This document shows, one piece after another, positions 1 through 11,418 of a stretch of 30,378 nucleotides of DNA. The stretch comes from Piromyces finnis (Eukaryota; Neocallimastigomycota; Neocallimastigomycetes; Neocallimastigales; Neocallimastigaceae). Every line of letters begins with the position of its first letter. The first letter of the stretch is position 1. Both the position numbers and the translations under genes were made by a program. Under the pieces are notes generated by a model, which ran no database searches, was not told where the DNA came from, and worked only from the letters and a program-made list of their open reading frames with translations. Location of the stretch: contig MCFH01000134.1 in assembly GCA_002104945.1 (NCBI GenBank), forward strand, positions 1 through 30,378, read 5' to 3'.

Positions 1-785
1 TCTTTAATAATGAGAAATAAGATTTAATGAAAAACAAGATTTTCTTTAATAATTATTTAAACAATATTTATATATAATAAATTTTTTTTTTTTTTTTTTT
101 TTTGATTTTTTAATTTTTTAATTACTATCCTTAATTTTTGTAATTATAATTAGCATTTATCATCATCTCTTTCATAAATAATTTTTAGTTTTAACATTTT
201 TATAAAATATAAATAGATTCCTTCTCTCTCTTTTTTTTTTTTTTTTAATCATTACACTTTAAATACCAATTTTCAATATAAAATTTTTTTAGTTTTGTTA
301 TACACTAAAACATATATATATAATCTTTAATAAAAAAAAGAAAAAAAACTTTAAAGTAATTATATATTGAAAAGAAAAAGAGAATGTTACCAAAATAATT
401 ATAAAAAAGGAGAGTTAGCAATATTGAAAAATTATTATTTAGTATCCAATGCAAGTTTCAATTATTATTTTTTTTCTTTTAATTTTCTCAATTTTATTAA
501 TTAATTTTAATTAAATTTTAATAAACAAAAAATGTTTTTTTATTTTTTTTAAATTTTTAATAAATCTTTTTATTATTTATTATTAAAAAAAAAAAAATAA
601 ATAAGAACTTTAATTATATCTTTTGAAATTTCCTTTTTTTTAATGTTTTGAAATCAAAATCATTAATATAAATAAAAATAAACGAAAAAAGAAAAAAAAT
701 ATATAAAAAATAAATATATATAAAAAAAAAAAAAAAAAAGAATATATATTATAATATATATAATAAATAAATAAATAAATAAAAT
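1..785. other. Gene-free 5' flank of the left apyrase copy
   Basis: A/T-rich DNA with several poly-T and poly-A runs (for example 88-104, 231-246 and 722-739) and no supportable coding sequence. The last 30 bases before the start codon are an AAAT-type microsatellite. Long T or A runs close to start codons are typical of dictyostelid promoters, so the promoter is probably in the last few hundred bases; no specific element can be named. It mirrors 18757-19552. Confidence 0.6.
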
Positions 786-1653
786 ATGGATATAAGATAT
801 AGCTCAGTCAACGGTAACAATTCCACTTTTAGATTACAATTATGGAAAAAACTCTTTATTATAGGAGCTTTTATTGTAATTATTTTCTTATTGTTTGATA
901 ATCCATTATCACATGATGTTGTTTATGGTATATTATATAAATAAAATATGAAGATTAAAATATATATATATATATATATATGGAAAGGTAATAATTTATT
1001 TTAATTTATTTTTTTTTTTTTTTTTTTCTTAATAAAACGTTACTAGAAGATTCAAATTCAGTTAATGTTGATAATATTCCAGAACAAGTTGTTCAAAATA
1101 ATGTTAGAACCTTACTAAAAACAAAGCAATGTACTATACCATACCCAAAACTTCCTTTAATTCAAGTAATAAAAAATAAATATATAATAATGTATAAACA
1201 ATTTTATTTTAATACTATTTTTTTTATTCTTTTTATACTTTTTTTTTTTTTAAACATATTCATATTAGTATGCATTAATGATTGATGCAGGTTCTACTGG
1301 TTCACGTATTCACGTTTACCGTTTCAACTATTGTAACCTTTCACCTACCCTTGAAGATGAAACCTTTAAAGAAATTAAACCAGGTCTTTCTTCATTCCCA
1401 AATAGTCCAAAAGATGCTGCTAATTCTTTAGAACCTTTACTTCAACTTGCCATGGAAAAAATTCCAAAAGAACTTCAAGATTGTACACCAATTGCAGTAA
1501 AAGCAACTGCAGGTTTAAGACTTTTAGGAGAAGAAAAAAGTGAAGCTATTTTAAAAGCTGTTGAAGACAAAATTAGAAAGGAATATCCATTCAATTTACC
1601 AAAAGAAAATGGAGTTATTGTTATGGATGGAAAAGATGAAGGTAAATCATATA

Positions 1654-1684
<31 letters not shown>

Positions 1685-3035
1685 TAATAATACAAATAAA
1701 TATATAAATGAAAATATATAATATGAAATAGTGGATGGAAGAATGGTTATAGAAAAAAGTAGAATCATTATTATAAATAATAATAATAGTAATAATAATT
1801 TGATTTTAGTAAATTAAAAAAAAAGAAAGAAAGAAATGAAACAAAATATAAATTAAAAAAAAAAAAAAGAAAAGGAAAAAATGAAACAAAATATAAATTG
1901 AAAAAAAAAAATAATATAATAATTATAAAATATAAATTTTTAGAAAAAACTTTTGTAGAAAGAATAGATATATACAATTATTTAATTTATAGATTTAAAT
2001 TACATTCATTTTTTAAAATTTCAAATATGCATAAATATAAAAAAAATAATTTTGAAAGCTGTATATTAACATAACTATCTATATCATTCTATAACATTAT
2101 TTTATATAAAATTTTCATTTGTCCTATTATCTTTCAAAAAAAATTTTTTTTTCAAAAGGTGTTTACGCTTGGATCACCGTAAATTATCTTTTAGGTAAAA
2201 TTGGTAGTGAAAACAAAGAAGATACTGTAGCTGTTATGGATTTAGGTGGTGGTTCTACTCAAATTGTTTTTGAACCTCTTACCATTGATCATTTACAATA
2301 CCCAATACCAGAATCAGATGAAGATTATCGTGTTGAACTTAAGTTTGGTAGTTTTAAATATGTTCTCTACCAACATAGTTATTTAGGTTATGGTTTAATG
2401 GAAGCTCGTAAATCTATTTTAAGTAATATGATTAGCACAGAACACATTACTGCTGATCATTCTGTTGTCAATAAATGTTTCCCAGATTCCTTCAATAACG
2501 ATATTGAAGTTAAAGGAGTTGATGGTTCCGTTACTGTCACCGGTACACAAGGTATCAATTTCCGTGATTGTTACAAGACCGTTCAAAGCAGCACTCTTTG
2601 ATAAAACACTTGCTTGTAAAACAAAACCATGTTCATTTGATGGTATTTATCAACCATCTATTAGAGAAACCTTTAGCAATAATGATATCTATGCTTTTTC
2701 CTACTTTTATGATCGTACCACAGTTTTAGGTTTAGGTCTTAATCCAGAAATTGAAGATATAGCTGAATTAGCCCGTAAAGTTTGTAGTAACACTAATGAA
2801 TTAGCCGATAAAACAAAGGATGATCCATATTTCTGTTTAGATCTTACCTATCTCTATGCTCTTCTTAGCTATGGTTATGATATTAATACTGACAGAAAGA
2901 TTCTTCTTGCCAAGAAAATCAATGATATTGAAACTGGATGGTGTTTAGGTGCTACCATTTCAAATGTTAGATAGTATGGTTCAAGAAGGAAAACTCTACA
3001 CCTGTTCAAAGAAATGGAATTTAAATACTAACTGA
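786..3035 (+). pseudogene. Left copy of GDA1/CD39 apyrase, two +1 frameshifts
   Basis: Four exons: 786-927, 1047-1165, 1269-1641 and 2159-3035, with the same GT..AG borders and phases as the intact mirror copy at 16495-18756. Apyrase motifs are readable: DAGSTGSR in exon 3, TAGLR, and DLGGGSTQ in exon 4. Exon 4 is two bases longer than in the right copy. An extra T near 2582 (gaccgttcaaag against gaccgtcaaag) shifts the frame, and a second extra T near 2958-2960 (accatttcaaa against accattcaaa) shifts it again close to the C-terminus. As written, the protein would stop shortly after the first shift, losing the last conserved region around GWCLGA. Both lesions are run-length changes, so they may be sequencing errors. 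If real, this copy is a recently broken duplicate. Confidence 0.85.
1655..1695. repeat. AAT trinucleotide microsatellite in apyrase intron 3 (left)
   Basis: A run of about a dozen AAT units with one interruption lies just inside intron 3 of the left apyrase copy, right after the GTAAAT donor at 1642. The mirror array in the right arm is uninterrupted. Confidence 0.85.
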
Positions 3036-3874
3036 ATAAGAAAAACGGGAAAAAGTCTTTTAAAATAAATAGAAAGAAAGAAAGAAAAAAAAAATAAATA
3101 AAAATAAATAGAAAGAAAAAAAGAAAGAAAAAAAAAAAAAAAACAGTAATAGAAAAATAATAACAATAATAATATAATTATTAAATATAAAAATCTATTT
3201 TTTTTTTTTATAAATACTTGTATCATGAATTTCATCCTTTATACATATAGAATCAATTAATCCAATGCAATTCCTATGAATGATACTAGCTAATGATTAT
3301 ATGACAATAACAGCAAACAACAACAATAACAACAACTCTCTAATTTAAAATGCAATTAAGCAAAAAATAAAAATAAAAAAAATGTATAAAATATATAAAA
3401 AAAAATGTGTAAAATAATCCATACTGTGTTGTTTCACGCATGAAAAGCATTAGGATATTAATAATTTTACCTAAAGAGAATTAATTTCTAATACGATTTG
3501 GATGATCATCTTTTTATAAAGGAATATACAACTCTGTATAATTTCTTTTTTTTTTTTTTTTTGTATAAATAGAGAAATAGGTAAATTGATAAAAAAAAAT
3601 AATTAGTTTATAAAGAGTATTATCGAATATTGTATAGTTCATCATAACATATATAAATATAAAACGAATTTTTTTTTTTTTTTTATATTTTATTATGAAT
3701 TAATTTGATCTTAAGAAAGAAAACTTTTTAAAAAAGAAAGAGAGTACTTCATGCTATAATTTGAATTTTATTACATATCGTATTTATAATAGTAAAATAT
3801 AACTTTACTTTTTTTTCAATGAAATAAAAAATGAATTTTTAACCTTTTTAATTTTATTCTTCTTCATTAAATTG

Positions 3875-3888
3875 TGTAACATGTTACA
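3875..3888. promoter_or_regulatory. Perfect 14-bp palindrome TGTAACATGTTACA (left arm)
   Basis: The sequence equals its own reverse complement, with half site TGTAAC. A close variant, TGTGACAGGTTACA, follows at 3924-3937, 49 bp start to start. Two similar dyad elements close together look like binding sites for a dimeric DNA-binding protein, but the factor is unknown and the location between two 3' ends is unusual. Confidence 0.4.
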
Positions 3889-3923
3889 TATTATTCAACC
3901 AATAATATTAATTTAATTAATTT

Positions 3924-3937
3924 TGTGACAGGTTACA
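3924..3937. promoter_or_regulatory. Imperfect copy of the dyad element, TGTGACAGGTTACA (left arm)
   Basis: Twelve of 14 bases match the palindrome at 3875-3888. The right half GTTACA is kept and the left half is changed to TGTGAC. The pair is mirrored in the right arm at 15597-15610 and 15646-15659 without change. Confidence 0.35.
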
Positions 3938-5045
3938 GAAAATCTTTTTTTTTTTAATTTATTTTTAATAATTAAAGAATTTACGATTGAAAAAAAAGTG
4001 AATGAAAGGGAAAATAGGATAAAACCATTTATAGCACCACCATTAAATACTATATTTCATATTAATAACTATTCAAGTTTATGTTAATAAACTATTTTTT
4101 TATTTATAATTCAAATAAATAGTAATTATCTATCAATTTATTCTTTTTTTTTTTTTTAAATTCATTATCAACAAATATTTAAAAGTTTTATATATAATAG
4201 TGTTTTTTAAAAAATAAAACCATATTTATACTATTTAAATAATAACTTTAAAAATTTATTTTTTTTATGTCTTCTACCACTTCTATTACGCTCCTATATT
4301 TCTACATTTAAAAATCAACAATTATTTAGTTTAGATATAATGACAGATTGAAATAAAATCTTTTTTTAAAGTTTAATTATTCTATTTTTAAAATTAATTA
4401 ATCTTTAAAAAGTTTATTTTACTAATTAAATTTATTCTTTTTTATCAACTAATTTAGGATGATAACACTTTAAAAGTTTATCTTTTTTTCATAATAAATT
4501 TTATTGTTTATTTATTTAAAAATAATATAAATTATTTGTCTTTTTATTTTTGTTATACAAAATTTCTTTTGTTTTTTTTTATTTTATTTTATTCTATTAT
4601 TTAATTATTTACAAAATAGATAAAAATAATGAGGATGATTGCTATGATAATAGGATAACGATATATACATGCATTTTTTATTTATTTATTTATTTTCCCA
4701 AACTTTTTCATTTTTTTTTTTTTTCATAAACTATGAAGAATAATAAAAATTTTATGATATTTAGAATTAAAAAGATAATAATAATTAATTTTAAGAGTTA
4801 TTGTATATATATATTTAATAATGAATGACTTTATACTGTATATTTTAAAATAATGAATTCTATAATAATACTAAATAAAAAAATGAATATAGATTAATAT
4901 ATATATAATAAGGATTCTTGTTTATTATTAATTTTTTTTTTTGTTCGATGGCTTATTTGTTGTGTCCCTTCTTGTCTTTATTCCTTTTTTAAATATTATT
5001 CTTGGGTAATTAAAAGTCATTATTTTTGGTTTAAAAAAAATGGAT

Positions 5046-6014
5046 TTAATTGTTTTCTAATTGGCGGTAGTCATCACTTATATTAAAGAGGATATTCTTT
5101 AATTCGTCAATAGCGACATAGATACATGACATAACGAATAAAGTAACAACGGCTATTATAACTAAAATAATAATGATGGTAATAGCAACACCAATGATAA
5201 AGAAATAATCACGTTTTCCTCTACCTTCAGCAACAAGTGGAGAGGCACAAACGTCGAAACGACTATCACAAACATTAATTTGATCACAATCTTCGTCTTC
5301 AGAACATGGTTTCTCCATTTGCCATTTTGCAAAGCATTGCTGGTTTTTCTTCATCCTTTAACCAATCAATTCTACACATGTACGATGGATTTTCACTATT
5401 AATCATACATGTTTGATGGATACATTGACCAGAATAACAATTTTCAGTCATTAAACAAGTTTCTGTATCACATAAATTATGTTTATACATTTCATCATTA
5501 CAGGAATGTAATATTATTTTGTCCTTGTTTTCTATTTCTTTGTGTTCAAGTGTATTATTATTTACAAAAGAAATACCATACTCGATACCTCTTACATTTA
5601 TATAATAAACGGAAGCATTATAAAGGGATAAACATGTTTCATTTTTATGGCAAATAAAGGTCATATCACATAATTTATATTCAACATCATTTTGACCGTT
5701 ATATAATGTGAATAATTCACAACCTCTACTATAGTCAGGACATTCTGAATCTTCCTTACAAGGTATACTATTAAAATTTATAAACAAAGCAATATAACAG
5801 ATATATTTGAGTGTTATTATTATACTTTATCATTATAATTATTCTTTTATTATTTTCAAAAATACTTACGTTTTCATTTCTCTAATATCATTTAAAGTAA
5901 AGTTGGTATATTGATAAGAGCCTACATATTCACCACTAAAGGTGTTGATTTTACAACATCAATAAGGGTAATAAAAAGAGTGAAATATATTAAAACTATG
6001 ATTATTTTTTCCAT
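5046..6014 (-). pseudogene. Left copy of Cys-rich type I membrane protein, two frameshifts
   Basis: Two exons on the minus strand: 6014-5870 and 5767-5046. This is the mirror copy of the intact gene at 13524-14492. Exon 1 lacks one G near 5934-5936 (tttagtgg where the right copy has tttaggtgg), which shifts the frame just after the signal peptide. Exon 2 has one extra A (minus strand; TTT at 5310-5312) in the run before the last Cys cluster, so the frame would then end early with residues MANGETMF. The transmembrane segment and tail remain readable in another frame (5354-5046). Both lesions are single-base run-length changes, so either a broken duplicate or sequencing error is possible. Confidence 0.85.
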
Positions 6015-6204
6015 GCTGCTGATATAATATATATTCTTTCTTTTTTTATTGTTATAATATTTGAAATTTATTTTTTTTTTTTTGTAACTTTTGTTTTCTT
6101 TTTCTATTGAATCTTTTTTAAAATATATTATGGAATTGTTTATTTGAAAGAAAATTAAAACAATAATAATATATTATTTATAAAATAGGTCAAACTTTAA
6201 GAAT

Positions 6205-6414
6205 TATTTCTAATTATCTAAATGTTTATAATATTTGATATTGAATTATTTCTAATTATACTAAATGTTTATAATATTTGATATGAATTATTTCTAATTA
6301 TACTAAATGTTTATAATATTTTGATATGAATTATTTCTAATTATACTAAATGTTTTAATATTTGATATGAATTATTTCTAATTATACTAAATGTTTATAA
6401 TTTTTGATATGAAT
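6205..6414 (-). repeat. Tandem repeat, five copies of a 42-bp unit (left arm)
   Basis: The unit begins tatttctaattatactaaat and is repeated five times with small indels, about 190 bp upstream of the start codon of the left Cys-rich gene. It mirrors the cleaner array at 13122-13331. Confidence 0.9.
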
Positions 6415-8117
6415 AATATATAGATTTTACTTAAAAAAAAGTTAATACTTTAATTTCTAAACTTGGTGGTTTTTTCTTTTCTTAAACTAAATTTATATTA
6501 TTAGTTCATTTTGTTTAATTTTCTTTCCTTTTCTTTTAATATTTTTTTAAAATTAAACAAATTTATTATAATTTTTTTTAAACAAAAAAAAAGTCCACTT
6601 TTTATTTAAAAAACATTTTTTTTGTTGTTTTCCTTTTCCCTTCTTCTGCTTTACATAAAGAATTTTTTTTTAAAAAAAAAAAACGTTTACTTTCAGGAAA
6701 AGCTTATCCTTTTATATGAATTTTTTTTTATCTTTTAATTTTTTATTTTATTCTTAAATTTAATTTTTTTATGATTTTTTTCTAAATCTTATTTAACTAT
6801 AAAAAAAATAATGAAATTTATATTGTTTATTATATTAAATATAATCAATTATATGAGTGATTATATTATTGAGTTAATTATAAGAATTTATTCTTTGGGT
6901 TCCATCAAAATGGTTATTATATTATTTTTTATATAATTAATAGTTTTATATTAAATAGATTAATTAATAGTAATAGTTTATATTGTCAAGTATATTGATT
7001 ATATATTTTTATAAAAGTACCATTTATTTCTAATATATTATATTAATTAATATAACTGTACCATAAAGAAGTGAAAAATTTTAATATTTCATTTACCACA
7101 ATTTATATCATAAATAATAAGATTTATAATATAATTTTATATCTATCAAATGAAAATGAGCCACAACTATTAAATAGTATTATTGATAATAAAAAATGAT
7201 ATAAATGATATAATCTATTATATAATGCATTCATTTATAGAAATAATATATTACAGGAAGGTGTTAAAAAAAGGTAATTTTTTTTTTTTTTTTCCTTTTG
7301 AAAAGCAATAAATAGAAAGAAATTGTAGCTATGATAAAACGATTTACTATAATAAATGCCTTTAATTAGTTCTATAGATTTAATATAGACATTATTTATG
7401 AATGAATGAAGGAAAAAAAATAAAAGTAAAAATTCATTTCCTTACATTTTTACCTACTTTTCTTCGATATATTGTTACACTAAAAAAAAAAAAAGTTTTT
7501 TTTTGTACTTTTATATATAAAAAAAAAAGGATAATCCTTAATTTTCATAATAAAAAAAATTACTTTTAAAAAAAGTTGAACCTACAACAACATAAAAAGA
7601 CTGCATTAAAAATAAAATATATACATGATACTATTAACTTTGATATTTTAACTCTATTTTTAAAAGATTAATTAAATTAATTTTACTATAAACAATTTTA
7701 TTAAATTTTAATAGCAATAATAAAATACTCTAACCCCTACTGAATTGTAGAGTTATGTAGAACCATTAAACCCATTTATTTTTAGCATGAATTAAATACG
7801 GATGAATTGAGAAAGCAAAAACACCACCAATGCTAATACGATCAATAGGGTTAATGAATGGTTTGATAAAATATTAATTAAAATTCTAAAGTAATTATGC
7901 TTATTATTATTAATAAAAGTTTTTTTTTTTTTTAGTTAAACCTTAAAAAATCATTAATAGAAACATTCAAAAAAAAAAAAAAAAAAACGCTTCAACTACC
8001 AATTTTCAATGATAATTCGTTTAAACTTAATATTTCCAAAAATAGTAAAAAAACAAAAATGTATACAAAAATTTCTAAAAATTGTACAACAATCTCAATT
8101 TAGGAAAATTTTTTTTT

Positions 8118-8162
8118 AATTTAATGAATAAGACTTTTTTAATTTAATGAATAAGACTTTTT
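8118..8162 (+). repeat. Two copies of a 22-23 bp direct repeat (left arm)
   Basis: The unit aatttaatgaataagacttt plus a T run occurs twice head to tail. The mirror lies at 11375-11418. Confidence 0.85.
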
Positions 8163-9484
8163 AATTTCAAAACCAATAAATACAACGAATACTTGGAATT
8201 TTTGTGTTTTTGGGGTAAAACGGCGATGACAAAAAAAGGAAAGTATAAATAACGGAAGGTCAGTTGAAATAAATAATAAATTAAATTAATTTTTAAATGA
8301 GGATTATGAATAGACACATGTATTTACATAATTTATAAAGAATTATAAGAATTTATGTAAAAAAAGTTTTATCTATTTTAAAGTGTACTTTTTTTTTTTA
8401 TCCTTATTTAAAATAAAAATTATTTTTTTATTTTAATAAAATATAAGAAAAAAAAAAATAAAGAAAAGAGTAATAAAAGGAAAATATAAAAAGTTGGTAA
8501 TTAATTAAAATGCCTTTATTATAAATAAAATTTTTATTTAAAATATATTACTTTTTTCAAACTTTAATTCTATTAATTTTTAAACCAATAAACATTTTTT
8601 TTTTAAAGTGTTCTTTTTTTTTTTTTTTGAATAGTTTAAAGGTTTTAGGTGATAACTCATTTATTATATATATAAGTTCTTTTTTTTTTTTTTTTTTAAC
8701 TACCAAAATAAAAACAGGATTATTTATAAAGTTTTTATTATTAAATTTATATATATATATAAATATAATAAAATGTTGTACTTCGATAGAAAAGAAGAAA
8801 AGAAAAAAAAAAAAACAATAATGAAAATTATAAATAATAATTTACAATTTATGATATAAAAAAATATATTCAAGATTGTATGATGCTTATATATATGTGT
8901 GTTAATTCTTTTTTCCAAACTTCTTGAATTAATTTCTCTTTATCCTCTTATGTTAATGAAATGAATTAATGCTTAGTAAAAAAAAAAAAAAAAAAGAGTC
9001 TAGAGATAATATCCATTTATTTCTTTACACAGCTAATTGTATTTCGTCCATAGAAAATAAATAAAAATGAATAATATGAAAAAAATATTAATAATGATGA
9101 TAAATATATATATATATCTTATATAGAAAATAAAAAAAATTGGTTGAAAAACAAATTCACAAACTGAACATTTTCTAAAAATATTTAATTGAAAAAGGGT
9201 ATATTTATATAAAAAGGATGTTATTATCATTTTATTGTTTATATTTCCACTTTTTTTTTTATTTTTATCTTTATTTCCATTTGATAATTTATTTTATGTT
9301 TTTTTGGTTTATTTTTTGATAAAACTATATGATTTATTTTTTAAATAAAACATAACTCTCATTTTATATGTATTAAAAATAAAAATAAAAAAAACATATC
9401 AAGAGAATTTCTTTAGTGTTAAATTTTTCTCTTTTTTTTTACATTTTTTTGAATGGATATACAATGATGTAAAAAAAAGAAGTC

Positions 9485-9542
9485 TATTTTAGTATTCATT
9501 TAAAATAATATTTTATTTTAGTATTCATTTAAAAATAATATT
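9485..9542 (+). repeat. Two copies of a 29-bp direct repeat (left arm)
   Basis: The unit begins tattttagtattcatttaaa and occurs twice, about 240 bp from the palindrome centre. The mirror lies at 10002-10059. Confidence 0.85.
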
Positions 9543-9756
9543 TTTATTTTTTTTTTTTCAATCATATATAAATAGTGAAAGTTGAAAGTAAAAGGAAAGA
9601 AAAAAACGGGGAAATAAACAATAATTTGAAAATGAAAATTTTTGACTTATGAATTTATTTGAAAATCTAATATTTCATATTGAAATTGAAATTTGAATGA
9701 TGAATAAAAAATAATAAAAAAAAAAGTGATAAGGAAAAAAAATAAATTAGAAAAAA

Positions 9757-9785
9757 GATGTTATTCGAACATTTTCTTTTTTTTT
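9757..9785. other. Centre of the palindrome (short unpaired spacer)
   Basis: About 20-30 bases (gatgttattcgaacattttc followed by a T run) separate the arms and have no clear mirror partner. On either side the arms begin with the same A-rich/T-rich block ending in gtgataagg or ccttatcac. A near-zero spacer is expected for a fold-back (hairpin) chimera, but also for a natural inverted duplication made by template switching. Confidence 0.85.
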
Positions 9786-10001
9786 TTTTTTTTTTCTATC
9801 TATTTTTTTTTCCTTATCACTTTTTTTTTTTATTATTTTTTTATTCATCATTCAAATTTCAATTTCAATATGAAATATTAGATTTTCAAATAAATTCATA
9901 AGTCAAAAATTTTCATTTTCAAATTTATTGTTTTATTTCCCGTTTTTTTCTTCCTTTTACTTTCAACTTTCACTATTTATATATGATTGAAAAAAAAAAA
10001 A

Positions 10002-10059
10002 TAAAATATTATTTTAAATGAATACTAAAATAAAATATTATTTTAAATGAATACTAAAA
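10002..10059 (-). repeat. Two copies of a 29-bp direct repeat (right arm)
   Basis: Two identical units (10002-10030 and 10031-10059), beginning taaaatattattttaaatga. They are the mirror of 9485-9542. Confidence 0.88.
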
Positions 10060-11374
10060 TAGACTTCTTTTTTTTACATCATTGTATATCCATTCAAAAA
10101 AATGTAAAAAAAAAGAGAAAAATTTAACACTAAAGAAATTCTCTTGATATGTTTTTTTTTATTTTTATTTTTAATACATATAAAATGAGAGTTATGTTTT
10201 ATTTAAAAAATAAATCATATAGTTTTTATCAAAAAATAAACCAAAAAAACATAAAATAAATTATCAAATGGAAATAAAGATAAAAATAAAAAAAAAGTGG
10301 AAATATAAACAATAAAATGATAATAACATCCTTTTTATATAAATATACCCTTTTCAATTAAATATTTTTAGAAAATGTTCAGTTTGTGAATTTGTTTTTC
10401 AACAATTTTTTTTATTTCTATATAAGATATATATATATATTTATATCATTATTAATATTTTTTCATATTATTCATTTTTATTTATATTTCTATGGACGAA
10501 ATACAATTAGCTGTGTAAAGAAATAAATGGATATTATCTCTAGACTCTTTTTTTTTTTTTTTTACTAAGCATTAATTCATTTCATTAACATAAAGAGGAT
10601 AAAGAGAAATTAATTCAAGAATTTGGAAAAAAGAATTAACACACATATATATAATGCATCATACAATCTTGAATATATTTTTTTATATCATAAATTGTAA
10701 ATTATTATTTATAATTTTCATTATTGTTTTTTTTTTTTTCTTTTCTTTTTTTCTATCGAAGTACAACATTTTTCATATATTTATATATATATATAAATTT
10801 AATAATAAAAACTTTATAAATAATCCTGTTTTTATTTGGAGTTAAAAAAAAAAAAAAAAAAAGAACTTATATATATATAAATGAGTTATCACCTAAAACC
10901 TTTAACTATTCAAAAAAAAAAAAAAAAGAACACTTTAAAAAAAATGTTTATTGGTTTAAAAATTAATAGAAATTAAAGTTTGAAAAAAGTAATATATTTT
11001 AAATAAAAATTTTATTTATAATAAAGGCATTTTAATTAATTACCAACTTTTTATATTTTCCTTTTATTACTCTTTTCTTTATTTTTTTTTTCTTATATTT
11101 TATTAAAAATAAAAAATAATTTTATTTTAAATAAGGATAAAAAAAAAAAGTACACTTTAAAATAGATAAAACTTTTTTTACATAAATTCTATAATTCTTT
11201 ATAAATTTATGTAAATACATGTGTCTATCATAATCCTCATTTAAAAATTAATTTAATTTATTATTTATTTCAACTGACCTTCCGTTATTTTATACTTTCC
11301 TTTTTTGTCATTCGCCGTTTTACCCAAAAACACAAAAATTCCAAGTATTCGTTGTATTTATTGGTTTTGAAATT

Positions 11375-11418
11375 AAAAAGTCTTATTCATTAAATTAAAA
11401 AGTCTTATTCATTAAATT
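11375..11418 (-). repeat. Two copies of a 22-bp direct repeat (right arm)
   Basis: Two units beginning aaaaagtcttattcattaaa lie head to tail. They are the mirror of 8118-8162. Confidence 0.85.

Larger units (their letters stand above)
3036..5045. other. 2-kb gap between convergent gene copies (left arm)
   Basis: This gap separates the 3' ends of the left apyrase and the left Cys-rich gene. It is A/T-rich with GAAAG-type purine runs at 3070-3140, poly-T runs and no convincing open frame. It contains two related 14-bp inverted elements at 3875-3888 and 3924-3937. Two kilobases is long for a 3'-to-3' gap in a compact dictyostelid-type genome. Confidence 0.6.
1..9756 (+). repeat. Left arm of giant inverted repeat (palindrome)
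   Basis: This arm reads as the reverse complement of the right arm along its whole length. Base 1 pairs with base 19552, and bases 9726-9744 pair with the stretch ending at 9820. Both genes, their introns and the tandem repeats recur in mirrored order at matching distances. The arms differ in total length by only a few bases over 9.7 kb. The differences I compared by eye are almost all one-base changes in the length of short A, T or G runs, plus a few other small indels, for example near 8889. The arm is cut by the window start, so its outer end is not known. The left arm has frameshifts in both genes; the right arm has none. Confidence 0.96.
6415..9756. other. Gene-free inner part of the left arm
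   Basis: About 3.3 kb of A/T-rich DNA with long poly-T and poly-A runs and no supportable exon. The open frames here are low-complexity Phe/Ile/Lys strings from poly-T or poly-A. Two short tandem duplications are visible: a 22-23 bp unit at 8118-8162 and a 29 bp unit at 9485-9542. No tRNA, rRNA or transposase similarity was recognised. Confidence 0.6.

Noticed and set aside
3301-3348. Tiny frame MTITANNNNNNNSLI (mirror in the right arm)
   Set aside because: Too short; an AAC/AAT repeat gives the Asn run by itself. It could be an untranslated region.
5409-5657. Opposite-strand frame inside the Cys-rich gene (and mirror 13882-14130)
   Set aside because: It is a shadow of the Cys-rich exon; the real frame has signal peptide, ordered Cys and a membrane segment.
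8627-8821. Open frames in the palindrome core (8627-8821, 8724-8918, 9033-9230, 10654-10845)
   Set aside because: Their products are Phe/Ile/Lys/Tyr strings from poly-T or poly-A DNA, without a signal, domain or splice context, and the mirror copies are not preserved as the same frame.
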